Origin: Desulfuromonas sp.
GTDB lineage: Bacteria; Desulfobacterota; Desulfuromonadia; Desulfuromonadales; Geopsychrobacteraceae
Length of the DNA: 64,000 nt
Assembly (NCBI GenBank): GCA_002869695.1
Contig: PKUD01000204.1
Coordinates: forward strand, 1 to 64,000
Reading direction: 5' to 3'
Part shown: piece after piece, positions 19,214-28,262 of the stretch
How positions within the stretch are numbered: position 1 is the stretch's first letter
How the letters are laid out: every line of letters begins with the position of its first letter
Program-made: the position numbers and the translations under genes
The notes under the pieces: model-generated
The model's input: only the letters and a program-made list of their open reading frames with translations
The model's database searches: none
Told to the model about the DNA's origin: nothing

Positions 19214-19801
19214 TCACCGGACCCGGTAACGGGATGTCTTTACCGCAAGCTTGTAGCCATAGATGACAAAACAGAGAGAAACGATCTGCTGAATAGTCAG
19301 CAAGGGTTTGTCCTGCAACAGCATCAAGGACGCCATACTGACATTCATCAGCATGAAAAACAGCCACCCCTTAGGATTCTTTTGTGCCAGCAGGTAACTT
19401 CCCAGCAAGAAGCCGATCATGACCCCTATTTCCAGCATTTGGGACAACGAGGTGATACCACCGTAATCATGCAGACTATAACTGACGCCAGAAATCAAAG
19501 CTGCGTAAGTGAAAAATGCGGCGAGCGAAGCGAAGAGTTTACAGGGTTCAGCACTATTTTTATAGACATTGAACAAACCGAAGAGCATTGCCGGAACGCC
19601 ACCGGCCTCGATCGACGCGGCTATCCAGTCATGCCGGCTGACAAGAATGATGACCCATGCCGGAACTCCGAGTATGTAAATTGACCAACCGAACATTCTC
19701 AGCCTGCGTTTGGCACTCTCGCTTCTCCCTTCGGCAATGGCAAAGAAGATCTTGTTCAGCAGGTAGAATCCCCCGCCCCATGCCTGTAAAACAAAATCCA
19801 T
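19214..19801 (-). CDS. Integral membrane protein, PnuC-like topology
   Basis: Predicted 195 aa with about six hydrophobic helices and few charges. The end, KNPKGWLFFMLMNVSMASLMLLQDKPLLTIQQIVSLCFVIYGY, recalls the last helices of PnuC nicotinamide-riboside transporters (W-x-N then a helix reading LQ), but the PnuC WxxW substrate motif is not clear, so I leave the function open. It stands alone, with 167 nt upstream of the SDR start and about 270 nt to the next gene. Confidence 0.55.
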   Translation of the reverse strand: MDFVLQAWGGGFYLLNKIFFAIAEGRSESAKRRLRMFGWSIYILGVPAWVIILVSRHDWIAASIEAGGVPAMLFGLFNVYKNSAEPCKLFASLAAFFTYAALISGVSYSLHDYGGITSLSQMLEIGVMIGFLLGSYLLAQKNPKGWLFFMLMNVSMASLMLLQDKPLLTIQQIVSLCFVIYGYKLAVKTSRYRVR

Positions 19802-20012
19802 AAAACCGACCGCTCCTTATGATGGATCAGATGACACGTGACGATAACGGGAGGGAAGGGTGCACAACCGCTTCAGCTGGCCCGTTTATCAACAGGGACA
19901 ATTGGCGGACAGAATCAAACTGGACGAGTGATTTTTGCCTGGACACCGAATGTCGCAAAATTGCAATGCCTGAACTCCAGGCAGGGACATGGCCAAGAGA
20001 GCCCCCGAAGCT

Positions 20013-20052
20013 TAAAAGCCCCTGAACACAGACAAGTGACCAGGGGCTTTTA
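20013..20052 (-). terminator. Terminator of the LpoA-like gene
   Basis: Perfect 12-bp stem (20013-20024 with 20041-20052) built on TAAAAGCCCCTG, 16-nt loop, minus-strand run GGGGCTTTTA. It lies 22 nt after the stop of the gene at 20074. The rest of the 272-nt gap back to 19802 holds nothing I can name. Confidence 0.8.
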
Positions 20053-20073
20053 CAACACAGGACTCGCAATAGT

Positions 20074-22008
20074 TCAATCCAGTTGGACAATCCTGCCCCG
20101 CTCGACCTTCAGGAGAAATAGAATCTTGTCCGCTTCGCCGACAAAGTCGAAACTGGTCGCGCCGGTCACACCCGGATAGTTCTGCAAGTTCGCCAGGGCA
20201 TTTCTGAACGCTTCGCGGTTGAGGATATCGGGCCGTGCAGCAAGATCGAGCAGGATATTGGCAACATCAAAGGCCTGCGCTTCCAGAATTGAAGGTTCCT
20301 CCCCGTACTTTTCCAGGTAAAGATCGACAAATTCACGGACAAAAGGATAATCACTGGCCGGAAAAAACCCGTCGACAAAGACTGCATTTTTAACAAAGTT
20401 ACCGGCCAGCCGGATCAGTTCCGGCGAATTCCAGCCGTTGATCCCCAGCAACGGTAAATCTTCGATCCCGTAAAAGGCCAGCTGTGGTGCGATCAGGCCG
20501 ATGCGGTCGGCATAGTCGGGAATAAACAGGGCATCGAAAGTGACCGCGGGATAATCCGGCAGTTCGGGGTCAAACAGGTCCTCAAGAACCTCCTCTTCGG
20601 TCAACGGCTGCAACTGAACCTCGTCCCGCTCATCTGGGTCCTGCCCCATGAGCAGCTTGACCTGCTGCCTGAAGTCGGTTGCATCCTCGGCGTAGCTCTG
20701 CTCATCGGTCACCAGCCCGCCAAATCTGAGGACTTCATCGGTGAACAGTTCGGCCATCTCCCGGCCGAGCCGGTTCTCAGGATAGAGGATGCCGAACGAG
20801 GTCATCCCCCGCTCCTCGATGGCGTATCGGGCCAGAGCACGAACCTGATGGCGACTGGTCAGGGAGTTGCGGAAAACATAATCGCCGATCCATGGTAAAT
20901 TGGTCCGCTGGGAGAGTGAAAGAAGCGGCGTTTTATTCTGCTGTGCCTGGTCCGCTGCAACAATCGCAGCGGCTCCGGCCAGTGGCCCGGCGATTGCCAT
21001 CACCCGCTCTTCATTGGCCAACTCTGCGGTCATCCGTCGCGCTGCATCGGGTTCTCCAAGACTGTCCCGGTAAAGAAAACGGAGCGGGGTCTGGGTCGCA
21101 TTGTGCAGCTCGAGAGCCAGATCCATGCTGCGCTTGACCAGCTCGCCAAAAGCGCTGTAGCGCCCGCTCAACGGGAGCAGGACACCGATTGCATCCTGCT
21201 GCAACCAACTGCTTTCGCTGAACCGGTCCATCAACCGGGCGGCATCGTCCCGGAATGGAAACTCGACCGAGGAGGCAAGAATGATCTGCAGATGTCGACG
21301 CGCCTGCTCGTCGTCCTGCCGGGTAAGGCTGATGCGTGCCAGTTGCAGGCGCGCATCCAGACCGATCGGCCGATCGTGCAGCATGAAGGCAGCCTCTTCC
21401 AGGTCACTCTCGCTGAGATACTGCTGTAAGATCAGGTGAACCTCATCCAGAACAAGGTTCGGCTCATCGGTATAGGGGACGGCTAGGTCGAAAAAGATCA
21501 GTGAGGAGAGATACTGCTCCTGCCGCAAAAGGGCCAGAGCAAGACCGTAATAAAGCCGCCAGGCGTCCTCCTGACCGCTGAGGGACGGTTCGTCAAGCAG
21601 CGCCACCAATTGCTGCCGACCGGCTTCCAGTTCGCCGGTGAAGACAAGGCTGTAGCCGATCAGCAAGCGCGCTTGCGGGCTCTGCTGAGCCGGTGGAATG
21701 CGCTCCAGATAGAGCAGGGCATCGGTATACTGCTGCTTATCAACAAAAATCCGGCCGAGATAGGTGTAAGCCTGAGGGATCTGAGGCGAACTGTGGTAGC
21801 GCAGCACGAAGTTTCGCAGCAGCGACAGGGCCTGGTCGTAATCCCCCGCCTGAAAGCTCTTTTCGCCACGACTGAACGCTTCTTCCGCGCCACCGTATTG
21901 ACGAATTTCTCCATAGAGACCCACAGCGGTTCCCGCCTGCGACAGAGCGGGGACCGCGGGGATCGATACCAGAACCAGAGCGACCATCAGACTGCAAATC
22001 CGTTTCAT
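20074..22008 (-). CDS. LpoA/YraM-like penicillin-binding protein activator with TPR region
   Basis: Predicted 644 aa. Signal peptide 1-25 without lipobox (PALSQAG), so soluble periplasmic rather than a lipoprotein as in E. coli LpoA. Residues about 40-270 contain repeated TPR-like helices (SFQAGDYDQALSLLRNFVLRYHSSPQIPQAYTYLGRIFVDKQQY). From about 275 on it becomes a type I periplasmic-binding fold: IGVLLPLSGRYSAFGELVKRSMDLALE, AIAGPLAGAAAIVAADQAQQNKTPLLSLSQR, and SFGILYPENRLGREMAELF. Such proteins stimulate bifunctional murein synthases. A class A PBP gene lies in the same window (60429) but not adjacent. Confidence 0.85.
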   Translation of the reverse strand: MKRICSLMVALVLVSIPAVPALSQAGTAVGLYGEIRQYGGAEEAFSRGEKSFQAGDYDQALSLLRNFVLRYHSSPQIPQAYTYLGRIFVDKQQYTDALLYLERIPPAQQSPQARLLIGYSLVFTGELEAGRQQLVALLDEPSLSGQEDAWRLYYGLALALLRQEQYLSSLIFFDLAVPYTDEPNLVLDEVHLILQQYLSESDLEEAAFMLHDRPIGLDARLQLARISLTRQDDEQARRHLQIILASSVEFPFRDDAARLMDRFSESSWLQQDAIGVLLPLSGRYSAFGELVKRSMDLALELHNATQTPLRFLYRDSLGEPDAARRMTAELANEERVMAIAGPLAGAAAIVAADQAQQNKTPLLSLSQRTNLPWIGDYVFRNSLTSRHQVRALARYAIEERGMTSFGILYPENRLGREMAELFTDEVLRFGGLVTDEQSYAEDATDFRQQVKLLMGQDPDERDEVQLQPLTEEEVLEDLFDPELPDYPAVTFDALFIPDYADRIGLIAPQLAFYGIEDLPLLGINGWNSPELIRLAGNFVKNAVFVDGFFPASDYPFVREFVDLYLEKYGEEPSILEAQAFDVANILLDLAARPDILNREAFRNALANLQNYPGVTGATSFDFVGEADKILFLLKVERGRIVQLD

Positions 22009-22043
22009 TCCACCATCCCGCCTCTGAAGTGACTGAAAAGGGT

Positions 22044-23159
22044 CTACCCGAAAAGTTCCTTCACTTTATCAAAAAAACCTTTGCCGAGGGGATGAATATC
22101 TTCACCACCCTCCCGGGCAAACTCTTCCAGAAGCTCTTTTTGCCGTGCATTGAGCCGGGTCGGGACCTCCACCCGCAGAATGACCAGCTGGTCGCCACGT
22201 CCGTAGCCCTGCAGCGAGGCAATGCCTTTGCCGGAAAGACGCAGAACTTTCCCGGTCTGGGTGCCGGCCGGAACCTTCAGCTTGACCTTGCCGTCCAGGG
22301 TCGGCACCTCAAGTTCACAACCGAGGGTCGCCTGGACAAAGGAGATGGGAACTTCACAGATGACTTCCTGCCCTTCACGTTGAAAGATAGGATGATCTTC
22401 AACGCTGATGACAACATACAGGTCTCCGGGAGGGCCGCCGTGACTGCCAGCTTCACCTTCATTGCTCAGCTTGAGCCGGCTGCCGGTCTCAACCCCGGCA
22501 GGAATTTTCAGGGAGATCGAACGTTGCTGCTTAACCCGCCCGGTTCCACGACAATCGGGGCAGGGGTCCTGAATAATCTTTCCTTCGCCGCTGCAATCAG
22601 GGCACGGCCGGGTCATGGTAAAGAACCCCTGCTGATAGCGGACCTGCCCGGCACCACGGCAGGTGGCACAGGTCTGCGGCTGGGTCCCTGCCCGGGCACC
22701 GGAACCGGAGCAGCTTTCACAGGGCTGGTGGCGGGGCAGTTTCAGTTTCTTCTCGGCCCCGAAGGCCGCATCTTCAAAGGAGATCGTCAAGTTGTAGCGC
22801 AGGTCATCGCCGCGATGGCCACGGCTGCTGCGACGACCGCCGCCGCCGAAGATGTCGCCGAAGATGTCGCCGAAGATGTCCTCAAACGGAGACCCGCCGA
22901 AATCGAACCCGCCCCCGGAGAAGCCACCGGTACCGTTCATTCCGGCATGGCCGAACTGGTCGTAGGTCGCCCGTTTCTGGGGGTCGGACAGAACCGCATA
23001 GGCTTCGGTCAGCTCCTTGAACTTCTCCTCCGCCTTCTTATCTCCGGGATTTTTATCCGGATGGTGCTGGACAGCCAACCGACGATACGCCTTTTTGATT
23101 TCCGTCTCACTGGCGTTGCGGTTAACCTCAAGAACCTCGTAGTAGTCACGTTTAGACAA
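22044..23159 (-). CDS. dnaJ: Chaperone protein DnaJ
   Basis: Predicted 371 aa from a TTG at 23159, giving the canonical start (M)SKRDYYEVL; a GTG at 23192 would add 11 atypical residues. J-domain residues 1-65 with HPD in QHHPDKNPG, a Gly/Phe-rich linker, four CxxCxGxG zinc repeats ([32 protein letters not shown]) and the two C-terminal substrate domains. It stimulates DnaK ATPase and delivers clients. It ends the hrcA-grpE-dnaK-dnaJ operon. Confidence 0.97.
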   Translation of the reverse strand: MSKRDYYEVLEVNRNASETEIKKAYRRLAVQHHPDKNPGDKKAEEKFKELTEAYAVLSDPQKRATYDQFGHAGMNGTGGFSGGGFDFGGSPFEDIFGDIFGDIFGGGGRRSSRGHRGDDLRYNLTISFEDAAFGAEKKLKLPRHQPCESCSGSGARAGTQPQTCATCRGAGQVRYQQGFFTMTRPCPDCSGEGKIIQDPCPDCRGTGRVKQQRSISLKIPAGVETGSRLKLSNEGEAGSHGGPPGDLYVVISVEDHPIFQREGQEVICEVPISFVQATLGCELEVPTLDGKVKLKVPAGTQTGKVLRLSGKGIASLQGYGRGDQLVILRVEVPTRLNARQKELLEEFAREGGEDIHPLGKGFFDKVKELFG

Positions 23160-23186
23160 TCTGACCGCCCCTGCTAAAACGGCAAT

Positions 23187-23204
23187 CGGCACCGATCGGT
23201 GCCG
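23187..23204. promoter_or_regulatory. 18-bp perfect palindrome between dnaK and dnaJ
   Basis: Bases 23187-23204 are a perfect palindrome built on GGCACCGATCGGTGCC. In the mRNA it can form a 7-bp GC-rich hairpin with a GATC loop about 28 nt before the dnaJ start. No T-run follows. It may slow read-through, mark an RNA-processing site, or bind a protein; all of that is inference. Confidence 0.5.
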
Positions 23205-23231
23205 ACTCCCTAAATTTATATAATCAACAGA

Positions 23232-25130
23232 TTACTTCTTCTCTTCTTCGACGTCCTCGAACTCCGCATCGACGACATCATCGCCAGCGTCTTCGCCGGT
23301 CTTTTCACCAGCCTGGCCCTCAGCCTGGGCTTGAGCATACATCACCTCGGCCAGCTTGTGAGATGCCTGCGCTAGAGCCTCGCTCTTCTTCTGAATCTCT
23401 TGTGAATCCTCCCCTTCCAGGGCTTTTTTCAATTCATCAAGGGCCTCTTCGATCTGTTTCTTGGTCGCACTGTCGATCTTTTCACCATGTTCCTTGAGCG
23501 ATTTCTCGGTGGTATAGATCAGACCATCCGCCTGGTTCCGCGCTTCGATCAGCTCGCGCTTCTTCTGATCTTCAGAGGCATGGGTCTCTGCTTCCTTGAC
23601 CATCCGCTCGATCTCTTCGTCGGACAGGCCGCTGGACGCGGTAATCTGGATCGACTGTTCCTTGCCGGTCCCCAGGTCCTTGGCCGAAACATGCAGAATC
23701 CCGTTGGCATCGATATCGAAGGTGACCTCGATCTGAGGCACGCCCCGCGGCGCGGTGGGAATCCCGACCAACTCAAAATTACCGATGGTCTTATTGTCGG
23801 CCGCCATCTCCCGTTCACCCTGCAGGACATGAACTGATACGGCAGGCTGGTTATCAGCCGCGGTGGAGAACACCTGGCTCTTTTTGCAGGGAACCGTGGT
23901 GTTCTTTTCGATCAGCTTGGTCATCACCCCGCCGAGGGTCTCGATCCCCAACGAGAGAGGGGTTACGTCAAGCAGCAAGACGTCCTTGACATCACCGGCC
24001 AGAACCCCGCCCTGGATGGCGGCACCGATAGCGACCACTTCATCAGGATTGACCCCTTTGCTGGGCGCCTTACCGAAGATCTCCTGCACTTTCTCCTGCA
24101 CCACCGGCATCCGGGTCATGCCACCGACCAGCAGAACTTCATTGATCTCCCCTGCGGTAATGCCAGCATCCTTGATCGCGGTCTTGCAGGGAGTCACCAA
24201 GCGGGCAATCAGGTCAGCACAGATGCTCTCCAGCTTGGAGCGGGACAGCTTTATGTTGAGGTGCTTGGGGCCGGTTTGATCTGCGGTGATGAATGGCAGA
24301 TTGATATCGGTTTCCATCGATGAAGAGAGTTCGATCTTGGCTTTTTCTGCCCCCTCTTTGAGACGCTGCAAAGCCATTTTATCATTCCGCAGATCGATGC
24401 CCTGCTCCTTGAGAAATTCATCGGCGACATAGTCGATGATCCGCTGATCAAAATCCTCGCCACCGAGAAAAGTGTCGCCGTTGGTCGACTTGACCTCGAA
24501 CACCCCGTCGCCAAGTTCCAGGATCGAGATATCAAAAGTACCGCCACCCAGATCAAAGACGGCGATGGTCATTTCGTGCTTTTTGTCCAGTCCGTAAGCC
24601 AGAGCGGCCGCCGTCGGCTCGTTGATGATCCGCTGCACGTTGAGCCCTGAAATTTTGCCGGCATCCTTGGTCGCCTGGCGTTGCGAGTCGTTGAAGTAGG
24701 CCGGCACGGTGATGACTGCATCAGTGACCGGTTCACCAAGGTAGTCCTCGGCGGTCTGCTTCATCTTCTGCAGAATCATCGCGGAAATCTCCGGGGCACT
24801 GTACTGCTTGCCGCGCGCTTCCACCCAGGCATCGCCGTTGTCTGCCTCGATGATCTTGAACGGGCTGATTTCGATATCCTTCTGCACCGCCTCAGATTTG
24901 TACTTGCGACCGATCAGGCGCTTGATCGCGAACAGGGTGTTTTCCGGATTGGTCACCGCCTGCCGCTTCGCCTGCTGTCCAGTCACCCGCTCACCATTTT
25001 CGGTGAAAGCAATCATTGACGGCGTCGTCCGTGCCCCTTCAGAGTTGGCAATAACGACCGGTTCCCCGCCCTCCATAACAGAGACACAGGAGTTCGTGGT
25101 ACCCAAGTCAATTCCGATGATTTTTCCCAT
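23232..25130 (-). CDS. dnaK: Chaperone protein DnaK (Hsp70)
   Basis: Predicted 632 aa, full length. ATPase domain with [18 protein letters not shown] at the N-terminus, [14 protein letters not shown] near 192 and [10 protein letters not shown] near 337; substrate domain follows with [14 protein letters not shown]; lid ends in an acidic tail ([15 protein letters not shown]). Folds and protects cytosolic proteins with GrpE and DnaJ encoded on either side. No in-frame abnormality. Confidence 0.98.
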   Translation of the reverse strand: MGKIIGIDLGTTNSCVSVMEGGEPVVIANSEGARTTPSMIAFTENGERVTGQQAKRQAVTNPENTLFAIKRLIGRKYKSEAVQKDIEISPFKIIEADNGDAWVEARGKQYSAPEISAMILQKMKQTAEDYLGEPVTDAVITVPAYFNDSQRQATKDAGKISGLNVQRIINEPTAAALAYGLDKKHEMTIAVFDLGGGTFDISILELGDGVFEVKSTNGDTFLGGEDFDQRIIDYVADEFLKEQGIDLRNDKMALQRLKEGAEKAKIELSSSMETDINLPFITADQTGPKHLNIKLSRSKLESICADLIARLVTPCKTAIKDAGITAGEINEVLLVGGMTRMPVVQEKVQEIFGKAPSKGVNPDEVVAIGAAIQGGVLAGDVKDVLLLDVTPLSLGIETLGGVMTKLIEKNTTVPCKKSQVFSTAADNQPAVSVHVLQGEREMAADNKTIGNFELVGIPTAPRGVPQIEVTFDIDANGILHVSAKDLGTGKEQSIQITASSGLSDEEIERMVKEAETHASEDQKKRELIEARNQADGLIYTTEKSLKEHGEKIDSATKKQIEEALDELKKALEGEDSQEIQKKSEALAQASHKLAEVMYAQAQAEGQAGEKTGEDAGDDVVDAEFEDVEEEKK

Positions 25131-25187
25131 AGTCTATTATCCTCCTTGTTTATCCTTTTATCAGGTGTCGATCCGTCTCGATGTGAA

Positions 25188-25847
25188 TTATTCCGTGTCC
25201 AGCTTCTCTTCGCCGGCGCTCTCAGGGTCCGCCGCGGCAGGTGCCTTGGCAACCATCACCAGCGCAGGCCGTAACAGCCGCTCGTTCAACAAATATCCCT
25301 TCTGCATCTCCTGAGAAACCGTATTCGCGGGGAAATCTTCGGTTTCCTGCTGTCCCATGGCCTGGTGCAGTGCAGGGTCGAAGACCTGTCCGACCGACTC
25401 GATAGGGGCAACGTTGAATTTTTCCAAGACTTTGCCGAACTGGTCGAGGGTCATCTGCACCCCTGCCAGCAGCCCGTCATTGGTCTTGTCCTGAACCGCG
25501 TGCTCCAGAGCTCGCTCCAGATTATCAACCACCGGCAGAATTTCCCGCAAAATCGTCTCGTTACCAAACTTTGCCAGGTCTTCCTTTTCCCGCTGGCTGC
25601 GCTTGCGCAGGTTCTCCATATCGGCCATGGCCCGGAGATAGAGTTCATGGTGATTGCGCGCTTCTTCCCGACTGAGGTCCAGCTCCTGTTGTAACTGCTC
25701 TATTACAGTATGATCAGATTCGGCTTCGGGCTCCCCCTCCGCCTCCAACTCGGCGGAGGTTTCGAGCAGGGCGTCAGCTCCTGAAACCTCACTGCTGAGG
25801 TTCTCTGGGGATTTTTTCTTCTGGGTCTCCTGTTTCTTTTTTGCCAC
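25188..25847 (-). CDS. grpE: Nucleotide exchange factor GrpE
   Basis: Predicted 219 aa. Acidic, low-complexity N-terminus (EAEGEPEAESD), long coiled-coil helix about 50-100, then the dimer head with the family block ILPVVDNLERALEH and the conserved VGQVFDPALHQAMGQQETEDFPANTV beta domain. Releases ADP from DnaK. Lies 13 nt after hrcA and 57 nt before dnaK, inside the CIRCE-controlled operon. Confidence 0.96.
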   Translation of the reverse strand: MAKKKQETQKKKSPENLSSEVSGADALLETSAELEAEGEPEAESDHTVIEQLQQELDLSREEARNHHELYLRAMADMENLRKRSQREKEDLAKFGNETILREILPVVDNLERALEHAVQDKTNDGLLAGVQMTLDQFGKVLEKFNVAPIESVGQVFDPALHQAMGQQETEDFPANTVSQEMQKGYLLNERLLRPALVMVAKAPAAADPESAGEEKLDTE

Positions 25848-25860
25848 TGTTTAAAACTCC

Positions 25861-26901
25861 TTATTCTGCTTCCCGCTTGAGGATACGACTCACCAGCTGG
25901 GCAGTAAAATCAACGATCGGTATGACATGTGAATAATCCATCCGCACAGGTCCGATCACCCCGAGAGTCCCCACCGCACCTTTTTTTCCGGAGAAGGGGG
26001 AACTGATCAGGCTGCAGCCTTCAATTGCATCGTGCTCGGTCTGGCTGCCAATAAAAATCTGCACCCCGTCCGCCGCCTGGGCCTGGTCAAGCAACTTGAC
26101 CAGATGCTCCTTGCTTTCCAGGGTATGAAAGATTTTTTTCATTTTCCCCGGGGTGGAAAATTCAGGCTGTTCCAGCATCCTGGAGGTCCCAGAAATAAAC
26201 ACCTTCTCTTCAATCTCGTCCATCAGTGCCGCCTTGGAGAGAGACATTGCCTGTTCCTGCAGCTGGTCAAAACGTGCTTTTTCAAGTTGCAACTCATCCG
26301 CCAGGCGGGTGCGAATTTCCTGAATCGACATCCCGGGCAAGGTATGGTTGAGATAGTTGGTCATCCGCTCGAGTTCCTGCGCGCTCCAATCAACCTCAGC
26401 CTCAATCACCTTGTTCTGGACCAGCCCGGTCTCGGAAACAAAAATCACCAGCAGCCGGCCATGCGACAACTTGACGAATTCGATATGGCGAAAAACCGTT
26501 GAAGAGAACTTGGGTGCCATCACCAGTCCGGTATAACTGGAGATACCGGAGAGGACCCTGCCCACTTCCTGCATGACATCTTCCATCTGCAGACCCTGGA
26601 ACTGGTAGCTCTTACTCAAGCGCTGCTTTTCCAGTGCACTCAGGTCACGCACTTCCAGGAGGGTATCGATGTAATAATGAAAACCCTTGCTGGTCGGGAT
26701 TCGCCCCGCTGACGTATGTGGCGAGCAGAGAAAACCCATGTCCTCCAGATCGGCCATGACGTTGCGCACCGTGGCCGGAGACAGATCCATCGCATGGCGG
26801 CGGGTAATGGACCGACTGCCAACTGGCTCTGCGGAGGCGATATAGTCTTCGACAATCGCTTCGAGAATATCCTGACCGCGCTGGTTAAGTTCCTCTGCCA
26901 C
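25861..26901 (-). CDS. hrcA: Heat-inducible transcription repressor HrcA
   Basis: Predicted 346 aa, usual length. N-terminal winged helix (QDILEAIVEDYIASAEPVGSRSI, LSPATVRNVMADLEDMGFL, SPHTSAGRIPTSKGFHYYID) then a GAF-like and dimerisation domain ending GPVRMDYSHVIPIVDFTAQ. It represses its own operon through the CIRCE element 45 bp upstream and is itself folded by chaperones, giving heat-shock control. Confidence 0.97.
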   Translation of the reverse strand: MAEELNQRGQDILEAIVEDYIASAEPVGSRSITRRHAMDLSPATVRNVMADLEDMGFLCSPHTSAGRIPTSKGFHYYIDTLLEVRDLSALEKQRLSKSYQFQGLQMEDVMQEVGRVLSGISSYTGLVMAPKFSSTVFRHIEFVKLSHGRLLVIFVSETGLVQNKVIEAEVDWSAQELERMTNYLNHTLPGMSIQEIRTRLADELQLEKARFDQLQEQAMSLSKAALMDEIEEKVFISGTSRMLEQPEFSTPGKMKKIFHTLESKEHLVKLLDQAQAADGVQIFIGSQTEHDAIEGCSLISSPFSGKKGAVGTLGVIGPVRMDYSHVIPIVDFTAQLVSRILKREAE

Positions 26902-26945
26902 TCTTCATTCTCCAAAAAAATCGGCCGCGTTGACCCGGCCCGCTG

Positions 26946-26972
26946 TTAGCACTCCATGTCGGCGAGTGCTAA
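26946..26972. promoter_or_regulatory. CIRCE element (HrcA operator)
   Basis: Perfect TTAGCACTC (26946-26954), 9-bp spacer, GAGTGCTAA (26964-26972). It sits just downstream of the -10 box of the hrcA promoter, so bound HrcA blocks transcription. Confidence 0.97.
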
Positions 26973-26979
26973 CAATCAC

Positions 26980-27008
26980 ACAGTAGCAATGGGCAACGCC
27001 TTTGTCAA
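26980..27008 (-). promoter_or_regulatory. Sigma-70 promoter of the hrcA operon
   Basis: Minus strand: TTGACA (27008-27003), 17-bp spacer, TACTGT (26985-26980), directly ahead of CIRCE. Confidence 0.8.
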
Positions 27009-27087
27009 GAGGGGTAAGAGTTGAAAATAGAGGGCGGAATAGGTTCAGAATGTCACCAGCAGAAAATCGCTAGACTGGTCCGGCGGG

Positions 27088-28221
27088 TCAGAAAAAGGCG
27101 CTGATCAGATGATCATAAATCAGCCAGCTGGACGGCTTGAAAAACCAGCGGTTGTCGGCACGACATAGATGATTGTCCAGCCGCTGAAAGGCCTCCGGAA
27201 AGAGTTCCTCGGGAAGGCCTCCAAAGGTCTCTGCGAAGAGTCGACAATCGACGCCATCACTGGTCCGCAGAGCCAGATAAAGGGTCTCGACCATGGCGCC
27301 CTGACGGTCAAACGTCTCCAGCCGCTGTGCCGGGTCCCGATGGTCAATCAGGCAGCGTCGATAGCGATTCAGGTCGGCAGGGACCGCCCAGCGTTCCCCC
27401 CAGCCGGTCGCAACAAAGCTGTGCCCCCCGCAGCCGACCGACAAGCAGGCTTCCCTGCGCCAATAGACTTGGTTATGTCTGCAGCGAAAACCGGGTAATG
27501 CAAAATTTGAAACCTCATAGTGCTCAAACCCTGCCTCAACAAGCCGATCATGGATCAGCCCATACTGCTCTGCATATTCCTCGTCACTCGCTTCGACCAG
27601 CTCCCGGCGCGTTCGAAGTTCGGCAAAACGGGTGCCACTCTCATAGCTCAGCCCATAGAGGGAGATATGCTGTGGCCGCAAGGCCAGCAGGTCATCCAGT
27701 TCGCCCTGCAGCTGCTCACAGGTCAGCTCCGGACGGGCGAACATCAGATCCAGATTCATGTTGGCAAAACCGACATCCTGCGCTAGCGCCACACTGTCGC
27801 GCACATCGGCAACGGTATGGCCCCGACCGAGCAGTTGCAACTGATGATCGCAGAGCGATTGCACCCCCAGTGAAAGACGATTGATTCCTGCCGAGCGATA
27901 GCCGCGCAAACGTCCCTCATCAACCGTACCCGGATTCGCCTCCAGAGAAATTTCACAGTTTGTGTCGATGCGAAAAAGCCTGTCGCTCTGCTGCAACAAC
28001 CGGTCGACCTGCTCAACAGTCAACAACGAGGGAGTCCCCCCGCCAAAAAAAATTGTCTGCAGCGAGCCGGTAAGGGGGCGCACCTCAGCCAGAACCTGCA
28101 TGTCAAGAATCAGCAGATCGACATATTCGTTTAGTTGCTCAGCGCTGCCAACCTGCGAATAGAAATCGCAATAGGGACATTTGCTGCGGCAGAAAGGAAG
28201 ATGTAGATACAGAGAACTCAC
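27088..28221 (-). CDS. hemW: Radical SAM heme chaperone HemW
   Basis: Predicted 377 aa. Radical-SAM cluster motif C11-x3-C15-x2-C18 followed by DF (LPFCRSKCPYCDF), GGGTPSLL near 61-68, EANPGTVD and RLSLGVQS, and the HemW-type GCGGHSF. HemW transfers heme into respiratory proteins; it differs from true HemN, which carries extra N-terminal residues. It lies 41 nt after the last Mrp-type gene and may be read with it. Confidence 0.9.
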   Translation of the reverse strand: MSSLYLHLPFCRSKCPYCDFYSQVGSAEQLNEYVDLLILDMQVLAEVRPLTGSLQTIFFGGGTPSLLTVEQVDRLLQQSDRLFRIDTNCEISLEANPGTVDEGRLRGYRSAGINRLSLGVQSLCDHQLQLLGRGHTVADVRDSVALAQDVGFANMNLDLMFARPELTCEQLQGELDDLLALRPQHISLYGLSYESGTRFAELRTRRELVEASDEEYAEQYGLIHDRLVEAGFEHYEVSNFALPGFRCRHNQVYWRREACLSVGCGGHSFVATGWGERWAVPADLNRYRRCLIDHRDPAQRLETFDRQGAMVETLYLALRTSDGVDCRLFAETFGGLPEELFPEAFQRLDNHLCRADNRWFFKPSSWLIYDHLISAFF

Positions 28222-28262
28222 CGGGTGAAGAGCTCCCCCCGGTATCCCAAGCGGATACCGAT

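Noticed and set aside
22029-23177. 382-codon open frame opposite dnaJ
   Set aside because: Exact antisense shadow of the dnaJ zinc and linker repeats, low-complexity protein.
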